Source: Brettanomyces bruxellensis (taxonomy: Eukaryota > Ascomycota > Pichiomycetes > Pichiales > Pichiaceae). Taken from it: 64,000 nucleotides of DNA. Below the pieces are notes generated by a model, which made no database searches, was not told where the DNA came from, and saw nothing but the letters and a program-made list of their open reading frames with translations. Positions 48,742-57,460 of this stretch are shown here, piece by piece; positions within the stretch are counted from its first letter, which is position 1, and every line of letters begins with the position of its first letter. The translations under genes were made by a program, and so were the position numbers. Where the stretch lies: assembly GCF_011074885.1 (NCBI RefSeq), contig NC_054688.1, forward strand, positions 744,001-808,000, given 5' to 3'.

Positions 48742-49543
48742 GCTGATTCGTTATATATTTTGAATAGTGAAAAAAAAAGCTGATCTCAGAACGCTCTCAA
48801 AACTGGATATCTATGCTAAAAAGAGAGAGTTGAACACAGGTACCAGTGAAATGTGGTGAGAACCCACCAAGAAAATAAAATATACCAGTTTATATCCAGA
48901 GCAAAGATATGACTGCTGGCTAGCGAGAAGTGCGCTTCTTGATTAAGTAATGAAAAGATGTCACTTGCACGTGAAAACAGAACACCCAGTTTTGATCCCC
49001 CGAAAATCTTTTTTTCTGTCACCTGCAAGCAATGAACTAACAATGAAACAGTTTTATTGGTCAGCTTATCGAAAACGGCAATCGGGGTAAGGGAAACAAA
49101 ACGTGCTCTCTTGTTAGCCGCGTGTCTTTATTGATTCAATGATTTTTCATAAACGCGCATTGTTTATTTATCTACGTAATTAAACATTTTCTTGCCAATC
49201 ACTGTGAAATTTTCAATACTATGTGCAAGTTCATGTGGTATTTTTTTACCTCTCGGGAGAATACCATGCTGAATTTGGCCACCTGTTATATGCATATAGC
49301 TTAGATTCAGTGATCACCGCTTTTCCCTACAATACCAAACACACATCATTACCTACTTATATATATGCATTCTTAGTTTTTTACCTGTCCACTTAATGTA
49401 AGTAGCACGCTCAAAACACGTACGTTTTCTGCAACTGTCTCCGAATCATTCGACAACCTACTATGTAATACAAATGGCCTTCAAGGATGCAAATTCTATT
49501 AGTTTTACGTCTGCACAAAATGCCCGTTAGAGCCTATTTCTCT
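48742..49543. other. GUT2 promoter region
   Basis: An 802-bp interval upstream of GUT2 and downstream of RRP4, both on the minus strand. I see C-rich motifs (gatcccccgaaa near 48995, cggggtaaggg near 49084) that contain CCCC/GGGG cores of stress or carbon-source elements, but no verified site. No gene or RNA was recognised. Confidence 0.45.
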
Positions 49544-50596
49544 TCAACCTCTCATTTTTTCATCGTTTATCAAGTCTTCAGCAATTGACTTTTGAATATC
49601 TGATTTCACCAACTCGCTCACATCCCCATAACCAAGACTAATCTCATATGCCTTAGATAAACGTGTTTCATTAACGGCAACATTAAAGTTACTCAAAGCC
49701 AAGAGACTATTCCTGTATCTGGAGATTGTTTCCTTTGTCGTAGCCGAAATCGAATCATTCTTATCGCTGTAAATGTCCCAAGATGCCTTCTCTTCAAGTT
49801 TATTTGGTGCATCACTTCCCATTCCCGGACTAAAGGCAGAATTAGCAGCATCCATTTTCACGCCCGCCTCAAATTTACGCTCCAATGAGCTCTTTGGTCC
49901 AACTCCCGGTGAATTATCAATCTTAGTCTTGTATAGCCAACAGTATCCGTTCACTCCAAAAATTACACTAACTCCACCCGGTAAATCATGTGCATAATTC
50001 TTGGCTCTGATAATTAAATTGGATGGAATCGAAACAAATATACCATTTCGAAGCTTTCCATATCTAAGAGAACGTGTATGAAGTGCGGCAGAACCATCGT
50101 GAAACACAGATTGAACTTCAGCATTAAGCAAGTCTCCTTCCTTTAAAAAAGATCTCATCTGCAACTCATCTGTCTCGGATTTTCTTCTCAAAACCCCTCC
50201 AGGCAAGTTCACCGCACCTAACATCAAAACAGCATCGTGCTCAGCTCCAACATCCACCTTCCATCTCTTATTGGTAACATCCACGATCCTTCCAACTACA
50301 TGGTCACCAGTCTCTGGATTGTATCGTCCTTTAAACGGTATCACACTTAAAAGTTTGTTCACCCTAAGTATCACGCCAGCAACTGCCGAATAGGTCTTTT
50401 CACCAAGGTAATATGTACCATGACCCCTCATCCAGCTTGGGTCATCCGTGATCAGTTCACCTGGAACTACTATATCTTGTATCTCCTTTGCTTTGACATC
50501 ATTCAGGTTCAACTCGTCATCAATATCCATATCATCACTACCCTCATCTTTGGCCTGCTTCACGGTCGGCCGCGTTATGCTAATAATATTGCTCAT
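49544..50596 (-). CDS. RRP4: exosome cap subunit Rrp4
   Basis: A 350-residue S1/KH RNA-binding subunit of the RNA exosome cap, essential for 3' processing and decay of RNA in nucleus and cytoplasm. Seen: VVPGELIT at about residue 43, with RGHGTYY and AGVILRVNKLLSV (N-terminal domain), the S1-domain stretch ETGDHVVGRIVDVTNKRWKVDVGAEHDA (given here as GDHVVGRIVDV and WKVDVGA), and the KH-like part with FGVNGYCWLYK. Length agrees with S. cerevisiae Rrp4 (359). A 50-residue insertion with Ser/Ala/Pro lies near residues 230-280. A coding-strand A22 run lies 135 bp upstream of the ATG. Confidence 0.95.
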   Translation of the reverse strand: MSNIISITRPTVKQAKDEGSDDMDIDDELNLNDVKAKEIQDIVVPGELITDDPSWMRGHGTYYLGEKTYSAVAGVILRVNKLLSVIPFKGRYNPETGDHVVGRIVDVTNKRWKVDVGAEHDAVLMLGAVNLPGGVLRRKSETDELQMRSFLKEGDLLNAEVQSVFHDGSAALHTRSLRYGKLRNGIFVSIPSNLIIRAKNYAHDLPGGVSVIFGVNGYCWLYKTKIDNSPGVGPKSSLERKFEAGVKMDAANSAFSPGMGSDAPNKLEEKASWDIYSDKNDSISATTKETISRYRNSLLALSNFNVAVNETRLSKAYEISLGYGDVSELVKSDIQKSIAEDLINDEKMRG

Positions 50597-50730
50597 AATG
50601 GTATACGGTGCGGTTTATTATACGAATGCGAGAATTGATTATTCCGAATGCAGTATATCGTAATCAATAGATAGATATGCACATATAGTAATAAGTGCTT
50701 GGTATCGAAGAAACTTTTTCTTTTCGTACC

Positions 50731-50752
50731 TTTTTTTTTTTTTTTTTTTTTT
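50731..50752 (-). repeat. poly(T) tract of 22 bases in the RRP4 promoter
   Basis: T22 on the plus strand, A22 on the RRP4 coding strand, in the 194-bp gap between RRP4 and the deubiquitinase stop codon. The RRP4 promoter must lie within or overlap this short gap. Confidence 0.9.
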
Positions 50753-50790
50753 GGCCTAAATTTTCATTTCCTCTTAAGAATCTATGTAGT

Positions 50791-53364
50791 CTACTTACCC
50801 ACTAACGTATAAAATAATAAATATGCATCTGGGTCCTTCACTTCATTTTCAGTGTACTGTAATCTACTGATATTTTCATCATCGCAATAGAACCACTCAT
50901 CGTTACGGCTCACAACCGCCGTATAGTGACCCGAAGATATGGATGATCCTAAATGATCAATCCATGAACCTAATCGGTACTGATAAGTAATTTCCTTACC
51001 ATCACGCGTAAGTTTGAATTTTAACGTTCTTGCAAAGTGAAGATTGACGTTCGTAAGCTTCTTCTGATATAAATCGAACTTTGCTAAGTAGATTATAAGC
51101 ACTTTTGGTAATTTTATGAACGCCGTGGATTTGAAAGACACATTTGGCTTGGAAAGTGTTGATTTCAATGATTCATACTCTGTTCTCTCCTCGGGATCAA
51201 GTACAGACAGATTCAATTTGCCGTATTCAGTATTTCTAGTAGGTGCATTTTTTCTCTTATCCTTGGTCTTCTTGTGCCTATGGTTGAAAAAGCTCTTTCT
51301 CTTTGAGCTCTGATCAGACTCACTGCCTAAATTGTCCAATTCTGTATATTCAGTACATTTATGCTCTAAGTTGGACAGTCTATTGGCCATTTTCTCGCAT
51401 GATGGACATTTCCAAGCATTCCCAAATCTATCACTGAGTTCCTCAACTTTTAGATTCTTCAAAATAAGATCGCTCAAATGGTATTCGTCCCCACTCAAGT
51501 TAAGATGAAGCATTGAGCTGTAATCAAAGTTGTAAGATTGATAACCACATCGTCCACAGTGCAGACATGATTCTTGTTGAATTTGGAAAAGTCCATTAAT
51601 TGGAGAGACCCCTTCACTCTGAACCAAAGAGTCATGCCATTTAATATATCCTTTTCTTGAAGAATACAATGCAAATGGGTCAGTCTCAGGATCACCTGTC
51701 TTGAACATTTCCCTATTTTGTGGCGTATCTGAGATTTTCAACTCATTGTGAAGTTTTTCCATTATGAAATATAGGAATTGGGAAGTGTCTTGCTGCTCAT
51801 AAGGAATTCTAAAATCTGGTTTCAACTGTGCACAAAGCTTGACAAATCTTACCGGTTTCACTATGTAGTAACCATCAGCTCTGTATAAATCCATGAAAAG
51901 ATGATTAAAGGATAAGGCAAGAGATGATCTCTCAGTGTGAAGAATTTGGGAAAACTTACTTCTATTGATGAAAAGATTCTGAAAGTATGGCATTGTGAAC
52001 AAGCATTGAATCATAGAGTTCATATAACAGGTGCTTCCGAAATTAAAAAGACGAACCAATGGAACAAAATTGGTCCTGTTTAAAGCAGCACTCTCTGTTT
52101 GTGGTCTCTGAATTACGAAACTTCTGGGATTTTGCACAGGAATGTTGGTTGCAGTTAATGGATTTGGTAGAGGAGGCCTAGAGTATTCCAAATCTGCGGC
52201 AGATTCAGTCTTCGCTGTACTTGGAGGTGGAGTTTGTCTCCAAAAGTTATTTTGTAAATCCGAGTTCGGTAACGATTCAAATGAATCTGTAATGTGGCTA
52301 TGACCAGCATCATGCTTAGACTCAAACTTCGCTATCCAACCTTCAAGCTCTATAGCACCTCCTTCTAGCCAATATATGAATGGTGGAGACGTTTTGAGTT
52401 GCCTTCGCAGAATGGAGTCAAACTTCAATTCCGTGTCACCAACTTGGTTGTTGTTAGAGTAGAAGACAACATACTTGTACGATGTGACATGCTTCAATCT
52501 TCGATATGCATCCATACTAATCCCCTTGACTGTATTCAAAATGTCTAAGAATGTGTGACACTCCCGAATCAACCCTGGGTCAATATTGACTAATGGAAAC
52601 AGTAAAACTTTGGATATTTCTGAAGTGTAGAAATCATCAGCTGTTCTTATATCAATGATAAATACGTGGCTTGGCTTCCAGGAAATTACATCCTTAATTG
52701 AAATGCTACTGAAGCTATTTCTTTCGTGAATTGAACCATCTGGCCGTTCTGTGTATATCGGATAAAAGTCATTTACTGTTTCTTTGTCCTTTTTTGGAGC
52801 ATTTTCTTTCTTAATATCAGAAGTGCGACCGTCAATGTCAAGTTTTGCTGTATCCGCCTCTAAGACCTTGGTTTCAATCATCGTACGGCACACCTTTGTT
52901 GCTAATTGAAGGTCATCTTTATACTCGGGAACAGCCAAAAACTTTGAAGACATTTTATGAAGATCAGTCACCAATTGTGCATCAGCATCGTTCAACTCAA
53001 ATCTGTCTAGAACATAGTACAAAACAAAGTAGTTGTAGCTAAAAATTTCAACAAGAAGTTCATGCTGACGTCCATCGGCAAAAATATTCTTGTCAAAAAG
53101 TAACTTCATCGCATTTATATATCCAAACGATATATCCATCCATTCCAAAACTACCGCTGATCTTGTTTTGAATTGGTGTTTGCGGACTTGAGCATGAATT
53201 GCCGTATCTCTGGATACAACCAAATCCAATTGAAGACCGGCAATCTTCTCTATATCATCATCCGATAGGTAATTCTTTGTAGTAGTCGTTTCCGCCGAAA
53301 TCGAATCATTGGAATTTCTATTATTGGGTGTCTCGTTGGACATGCCATCAGTTTCATCTATCAT
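50791..53364 (-). CDS. DOA4: DOA4-like ubiquitin C-terminal hydrolase with rhodanese domain
   Basis: An 857-residue USP-family deubiquitinase. The N-terminal part is helical, MIT-like; residues ~215-345 form a rhodanese-like domain (VFIDIRTADDFYTSEI). The catalytic domain follows: cysteine box NFGSTCYMNSMIQCL near 450, with the oxyanion-hole Asn of the N-x-G-x-TC pattern kept, a zinc-binding CLHCGRC / CPSC pair, and the histidine box SGHYTAVVSR with the following DDENISRL. A rhodanese plus USP layout marks the Doa4/Ubp5 (also Ubp7) group. Doa4 recovers ubiquitin from cargo at endosomes before vacuolar degradation, working with Bro1 and ESCRT-III. Which yeast paralogue is the true orthologue is not settled. 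The protein could also start at Met8; the first ATG is taken. Confidence 0.85.
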   Translation of the reverse strand: MIDETDGMSNETPNNRNSNDSISAETTTTKNYLSDDDIEKIAGLQLDLVVSRDTAIHAQVRKHQFKTRSAVVLEWMDISFGYINAMKLLFDKNIFADGRQHELLVEIFSYNYFVLYYVLDRFELNDADAQLVTDLHKMSSKFLAVPEYKDDLQLATKVCRTMIETKVLEADTAKLDIDGRTSDIKKENAPKKDKETVNDFYPIYTERPDGSIHERNSFSSISIKDVISWKPSHVFIIDIRTADDFYTSEISKVLLFPLVNIDPGLIRECHTFLDILNTVKGISMDAYRRLKHVTSYKYVVFYSNNNQVGDTELKFDSILRRQLKTSPPFIYWLEGGAIELEGWIAKFESKHDAGHSHITDSFESLPNSDLQNNFWRQTPPPSTAKTESAADLEYSRPPLPNPLTATNIPVQNPRSFVIQRPQTESAALNRTNFVPLVRLFNFGSTCYMNSMIQCLFTMPYFQNLFINRSKFSQILHTERSSLALSFNHLFMDLYRADGYYIVKPVRFVKLCAQLKPDFRIPYEQQDTSQFLYFIMEKLHNELKISDTPQNREMFKTGDPETDPFALYSSRKGYIKWHDSLVQSEGVSPINGLFQIQQESCLHCGRCGYQSYNFDYSSMLHLNLSGDEYHLSDLILKNLKVEELSDRFGNAWKCPSCEKMANRLSNLEHKCTEYTELDNLGSESDQSSKRKSFFNHRHKKTKDKRKNAPTRNTEYGKLNLSVLDPEERTEYESLKSTLSKPNVSFKSTAFIKLPKVLIIYLAKFDLYQKKLTNVNLHFARTLKFKLTRDGKEITYQYRLGSWIDHLGSSISSGHYTAVVSRNDEWFYCDDENISRLQYTENEVKDPDAYLLFYTLVGK

Positions 53365-54234
53365 TAACTTTAGCGTCTGATTTTGATCTTCTGTGTCCTT
53401 TTTTACACTCCTATAAATTGTTTGTGGGAAAATACCAGAAGTAGAATAACAGAGGAGCGAGGTTTGATTGGGTTAGATGACCGTGCAATTAATTCCGCGT
53501 GGAAATGTGTATTTTAAATTATTTGAAAACACTTGTCCTTTGAATAATGAAGTGCGTTCAAAAAGGGCGGAGTTAAAGCCCTTGAATTAAAGCCCTTGAA
53601 TTAAATTAATCCAAACCTTTGTGTAATTAACGAAAATTCGTGATGCGTGGCAAGCATTCAGAGAATAAAGGGCATCAAAATGAGATCAAGTGAAATCAAT
53701 TTGAGAAGAATGAACCCTGAGAAAAAATCCGTTTACGTACAATCAGAGTGCGTAATTATTAGACGACTGCTAGAACGAAAAAAAAAATAAGCTTCTGTTG
53801 CATCGCCGCGACTTCCCAACTTCCCAAAACCATTCATTTTTATTGACGTATAACTTAAAAATAGAAAGAAAGAAGTATATAAAGTATGATAGAAGCCCAC
53901 CAAAAATTGGGCGTCAAAAGTTGAAGACGCACGCAGTTATTGTTCAAACAAAGAGACGGCTGATCGAAAAAGGAGAGGAAATCAAAGTTTAGACTTCTCG
54001 TATAAAAGTAAAAAAAAAAGTGTGTGTAGACAATAGCTTTTCCAAACCATTGCACATCCAATGACTGCGCATAATAGATTTGTTTAATGAAGAAAAAGTG
54101 CGTTTTTATAAGAAAACTGCAGGAATTCATTTGTCGGCGAACTCCATTGAAAAGTTCAGGAATATTAATTGGTGAAATGCTAGACGTACTATTGTGGAGC
54201 AGATAGCAGAAATGCTCAAAGCCGAAGAATAAAC
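53365..54234. other. intergenic: promoter of the DOA4-like gene, 3' flank of UBC8
   Basis: An 870-bp interval. It contains a short perfect tandem repeat, two copies of TTAAAGCCCTTGAA at 53573-53600, about 210 bp upstream of the DOA4-like ATG. Several weak ORFs are low complexity. No RNA gene was recognised. Confidence 0.5.
53573..53600 (+). repeat. 14-bp tandem duplication
   Basis: TTAAAGCCCTTGAA occurs twice without spacer, followed by TTAAA. Probably a replication-slippage duplication. Confidence 0.85.
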
Positions 54235-55115
54235 CTAAAGATCCATAGTTTCTCCTATTTCCTCATCTACCGACATCTCAAGATTTTCCTCCTCTGCATC
54301 GTCGTAATTTTCGTCTATTGCATTATCTATTTCTTCCATATCATCTTCCAGGTGCTCATCTGCACTCAAGACTTCGTCATCCACATTATCGTCTGTTTCG
54401 GTTAGAATTGCGTCACCTTGCGTTTTCTCACTGTTGATTTTCCGAGTGTCCATGGAAACGTCTGAGGCAACATCTGTGGCAACCTCAGGTTTGGAAATCT
54501 TTGATTCGCTATCTTCGGGTAAGATAATCATCGTTCTTACCTGATCTGGATCTGCATATGACTTCACATAGTCCCTAACTGTCTCCTCGTATTGTCTTTT
54601 GCTTTTGTGGTATAGATTTGACGCATCCGGATTCAATGGATCTGCAGCGTTCGGATATCTAAGAAGTTGTGGAAGAAATTGCTCGAAAATGTTAACCATG
54701 TCGAACATGGGAGACCAAGTTTGGTTTATGACATCAAGACAAACTGATCCTGATCTCTCGTCTATATTTGGATGGTATATGGTGTTCTTGAAACCAATTG
54801 AGGGGGATTTGTAAGGATATTCGTCAGGAAGTTGCACATGTATTTTCCAAAGACCACCTTCGTATAATGAATCTTTCGGCCCGGCAAAGTTGACGTAGAA
54901 TTCTTTCATGCTATTATTAACCAAGGTAACTTCAAAGTCCTTCATGAAAAGCTTCATGACATCCGTTTGAATTCTGTGCTTCGATGTGCTAACAATTAAA
55001 TCATTATGTCAGTATGGCAGTTCAGTAAAGAGGTTTCAAGAGAAAACTATGAATTTGGCAAAAGAGAATGCATGCCGTCATAAAGATAATCTAAAGCACC
55101 ATCTACTTACCTCAT
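54235..55115 (-). CDS. UBC8: ubiquitin-conjugating enzyme E2 Ubc8 (two exons)
   Basis: Spliced reading gives 252 residues: exon 1 at 55111-55115 (ATGAG), intron 54989-55110, exon 2 at 54235-54988. The joined start reads [19 protein letters not shown], which closely follows S. cerevisiae Ubc8 (also spliced near its start). The E2 core follows: PYKSPSIGF with HPNID, catalytic Cys in [10 protein letters not shown], then QTWSPMFD. The C-terminal ~100 residues are very acidic, as in Ubc8. Ubc8 works with the GID E3 ligase to degrade fructose-1,6-bisphosphatase and other gluconeogenic enzymes when glucose returns, and can ubiquitinate histones in vitro. A non-spliced call starting at 54957 would lose the first 12 conserved residues. 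Confidence 0.93.
54989..55110 (-). other. spliceosomal intron of UBC8 (122 bp)
   Basis: On the minus strand the intron begins GTAAGT directly after the fifth coding base and ends TTAG at 54989. A branch-point sequence TACTGAC lies at 55008-55014, about 18-20 bases before the 3' AG, close to the yeast consensus TACTAAC. Splicing joins ATGAG to CACATCG and restores the conserved N-terminus. Confidence 0.9.
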
Positions 55116-55548
55116 TATTAAAATTTAAATGCGTATGCGTAATATGCTTGAAAAGTATTGCTGTTAAAAAGATAAATGGCAATAATGGTTGGCCACAACA
55201 TTTTATCTTAGTGGGTCAGAAAATGGGAGGAACCCAGAATTTATAGATAAGACAAAATCTCCTACCAGAAATTGTCTGTGGCATTCTGTTCACCTGTAAC
55301 GATATTTTTTTATCCAGCAAATAAACGTTGCCGATTAAAGCAATTTGCCGCGGTATCTACTTTTCCCAAATCACACCTTGCAGATTACTGCTGTCCACGT
55401 ACACTCAGTCTCATATTTTTTACCAGTAATTTACACCTAGATTAATACATGTACATAGAAAATGTTGTTGAACGAGAGAAAATATGTTCCCATGTATCAC
55501 ACACTCGGGCATCTGTCTTTCCTCCGTATCAGACCACGATTATTGTAC
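55116..55548. other. intergenic: UBC8 promoter
   Basis: A 433-bp interval upstream of UBC8 exon 1 and downstream of the acidic-protein gene. No clear TATA box or other feature is seen. Confidence 0.5.
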
Positions 55549-56472
55549 TTATTGCAAAGTTTGTGGTGTTGATGATAGAACCTGGGTTGAGTCTGGATCT
55601 TCCTCAGTTGCTGGTGAGCTTGCCTGGGGTTGCTTGAGGGGTTGTGTCTCCTCAATTTCTTTAACATTATTTTCAGCTATCTTCTCATGTTTTGGTTCTT
55701 CTTTTTCCGCATGAATTGTTTCTTCCTTTTCCTCATTCTTAGATTCTTCTACTTCCTCATTCTTGGATTCTTCTTCTTTTTCATTACTCACCTTGTCATC
55801 TTCTGTCACAGGTTTCTTTTCCACGTGTCTTTTTTTGTATGTCCCCTTCTCATACTCCACACCTTTTATTCGAAGTCTCTTTTGTACCCGGTAGTATGTA
55901 GTTCCTAGACCAATTTCATTGGAGCCATTATCGTCATCGCCCTCATCGTCGTTCGTGTCACTACTAGTTTCTTCTTCATTGGTTTTCTCATCTCCACTTT
56001 CATTCTCATAATTGTCCTCCGGCAAGCTCATGCCACCGCCCACCTCATAAATACTCCTATTGAACTTCTTGCAGTAATCCTTAAGTATTGTGTTATTACT
56101 GGCTCTAAGCTCGTGGTCCTGTGGGTTTAAAAACTCTTTTTCTAGAAGCTTTATTGCATTCTCCAAATATGCCATATCTTTAAACTCCTCTGGGTTATGG
56201 GTCTCTTCCTTTTTGATTGTGACAATTTCCTTTTCTAATTCGGACACCCATTTCCCAAGATAACGCGTTTCATCTTTGATTTTTTCATCAACAAGCACCT
56301 CCTTCAAGCTAAGCCTCCACTTGTCAAGGTTATCCTGCTTTATAAATCCTGTTGCACTAAGTAATGCTTCGTTCAAAAAGATATATCTGGCTGCAACATC
56401 CGACCTGAGTGTTATAGACTCCAATCCATGATCTGATGAAACCCTCTTAATATTTGGTCCATCGGATGTCAT
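55549..56472 (-). CDS. unrecognised acidic protein
   Basis: A 307-residue ORF that I do not recognise. Residues ~1-150 have a balanced, probably helical composition: ARYIFLNEALLSATGF, then DNLDKWRLSLKEVL, a Lys/Glu-rich region and IYEVGGGMSLPEDN. Residues ~150-190 are strongly acidic with Ser/Asn. A short conserved-looking YYRVQKRLRIKGVEYEKG (~195-212) precedes a Lys/Glu tail with imperfect repeats of EESKNEE. No membrane segment, signal peptide or catalytic motif is seen. The mix of an ordered N-terminus, acidic tract and charged tail is common in nuclear chromatin or ribosome-assembly proteins, but this is composition only. It diverges from MAK31 and is probably real: it fills the gap, has an ATG and normal codon use. 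Confidence 0.7.
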   Translation of the reverse strand: MTSDGPNIKRVSSDHGLESITLRSDVAARYIFLNEALLSATGFIKQDNLDKWRLSLKEVLVDEKIKDETRYLGKWVSELEKEIVTIKKEETHNPEEFKDMAYLENAIKLLEKEFLNPQDHELRASNNTILKDYCKKFNRSIYEVGGGMSLPEDNYENESGDEKTNEEETSSDTNDDEGDDDNGSNEIGLGTTYYRVQKRLRIKGVEYEKGTYKKRHVEKKPVTEDDKVSNEKEEESKNEEVEESKNEEKEETIHAEKEEPKHEKIAENNVKEIEETQPLKQPQASSPATEEDPDSTQVLSSTPQTLQ

Positions 56473-56817
56473 ATTGAATAAGGAAAAGTGCTATTGTTTT
56501 TATTGCAATGTTTTGTACAGATATTCTAGCGTAAACTCTGAAGACTCAAATTGACCATAGAAGTGTGCTAGTATGTTTCAACTTGGGTTGTTACCCCTGC
56601 TTGGCGAAATTTGAGGATACTGTGAAAGAAAAAAGAAAAGGACAAAAAAAAAAAAATAAAAAAAAAGGTGATGACTTCAAGAAGACAAAAAGAAGGAAAT
56701 TTCGATGAGAGAGGCTGAACAGTGTTAAAGAAGAAAGCAGAGTCTAGTCAGACATATTTAATAGTGTGTATCTTGACATTATCACATAATAAATAAGCAA
56801 CATAAAAAATCATCAAA
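56473..56817. other. divergent promoter region, acidic protein / MAK31
   Basis: A 345-bp interval with A13 (56644-56656) and A9 (56658-56666) runs about 150-170 bp upstream of MAK31. No further feature. Confidence 0.55.
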
Positions 56818-57093
56818 ATGGGTTCAAGTCTTAAGCCTATTGATCTAATATCACAGAAATACAGAATAGAGCTTACCGACGGAAGGTCATTAGAGGGTCT
56901 TCTCATAGCAATAGATGATCAAGGGAATTTACTAGTTTCGGATGTGACAGAGGTAAATGATGGCGTGAGAAGGCAGATTGGTCTTGTTTCTATACGAAGA
57001 AAATGTATGAAAAAGGTTTTTGTGTCGTCAAAGTGCTGGGATATGTTGCAAGCAACCACGAAAGAATCAAAAGCGCTTATCAGCAATGATTGA
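56818..57093 (+). CDS. MAK31: NatC auxiliary subunit Mak31/Naa38 (Sm-like)
   Basis: A 91-residue Sm-fold protein. The Sm1 part reads YRIELTDGRSLEGLLIAIDDQGNLLV and the Sm2 part IGLVSIRRKCMKKV. The Sm2 wording MGLVSVPRRSVK-like, the short length and the C-terminal helix (SKCWDMLQATTKESK) match S. cerevisiae Mak31 (88 residues) and human NAA38 more than LSM1-8 or Sm proteins, which have a different (I/L)RG Sm2 ending. Mak31 with Mak3 and Mak10 forms NatC, which acetylates N-termini of the Met-Leu/Ile/Phe type on ribosomes; in yeast it also supports L-A virus coat acetylation. It converges on glycogen synthase across a repeat cluster. Confidence 0.82.
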   Translation: MGSSLKPIDLISQKYRIELTDGRSLEGLLIAIDDQGNLLVSDVTEVNDGVRRQIGLVSIRRKCMKKVFVSSKCWDMLQATTKESKALISND

Positions 57094-57460
57094 ACAAGGC
57101 ATAGTGGGTGATGAAAGATGACTGTAAGCACGGTATAAGCACTATAAGTGTGATTATGAACGTTAATAAGCACTAGTAGGCACTAATATGTATTAGCATA
57201 GTGCTAATAAGCGCTGATAAGTATCAGCACTAAGAAACATCAATAAGTACAGCACTAAGAAACATCAATAAGTACAGCACTAATACGTATTAGCACCATG
57301 AGCATTGCAAAACATAGGATAGGAACAGGTCTAATTTTATTTTTCAAGAAATAAAGAATAACTTGGGTTCTGAACGAAGGTATAAAGCAATGCCAAAAAA
57401 AAAGATAGGAATAAAAATATTAGAAAAAGAAAGAAAAAGCACAAATCAACACAACACACT
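57094..57460. other. convergent intergenic region MAK31 / glycogen synthase
   Basis: This 367-bp interval is filled mainly by the GCACTA-motif cluster (57124-57297) and A-rich DNA. It contains both genes' 3' ends; no gene is seen. Confidence 0.6.
57124..57297. repeat. GCACTA-motif cluster with 25-bp tandem repeat and palindromes
   Basis: Between convergent MAK31 and GSY lies a 174-bp cluster in which GCACTA or its close relatives (AAGCAC, AGTGCTA, TTAGCAC) recur about ten times. Inside it a 25-bp unit CAGCACTAAGAAACATCAAT+AAGTA is repeated perfectly at 57225-57249 and 57250-57274 with a third partial copy, followed by a perfect palindrome CTAATACGTATTAG (57280-57293). A near-copy CTAATATGTATTAG is at 57183-57196. 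No coding potential. It lies in both genes' 3' regions. Confidence 0.85.
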
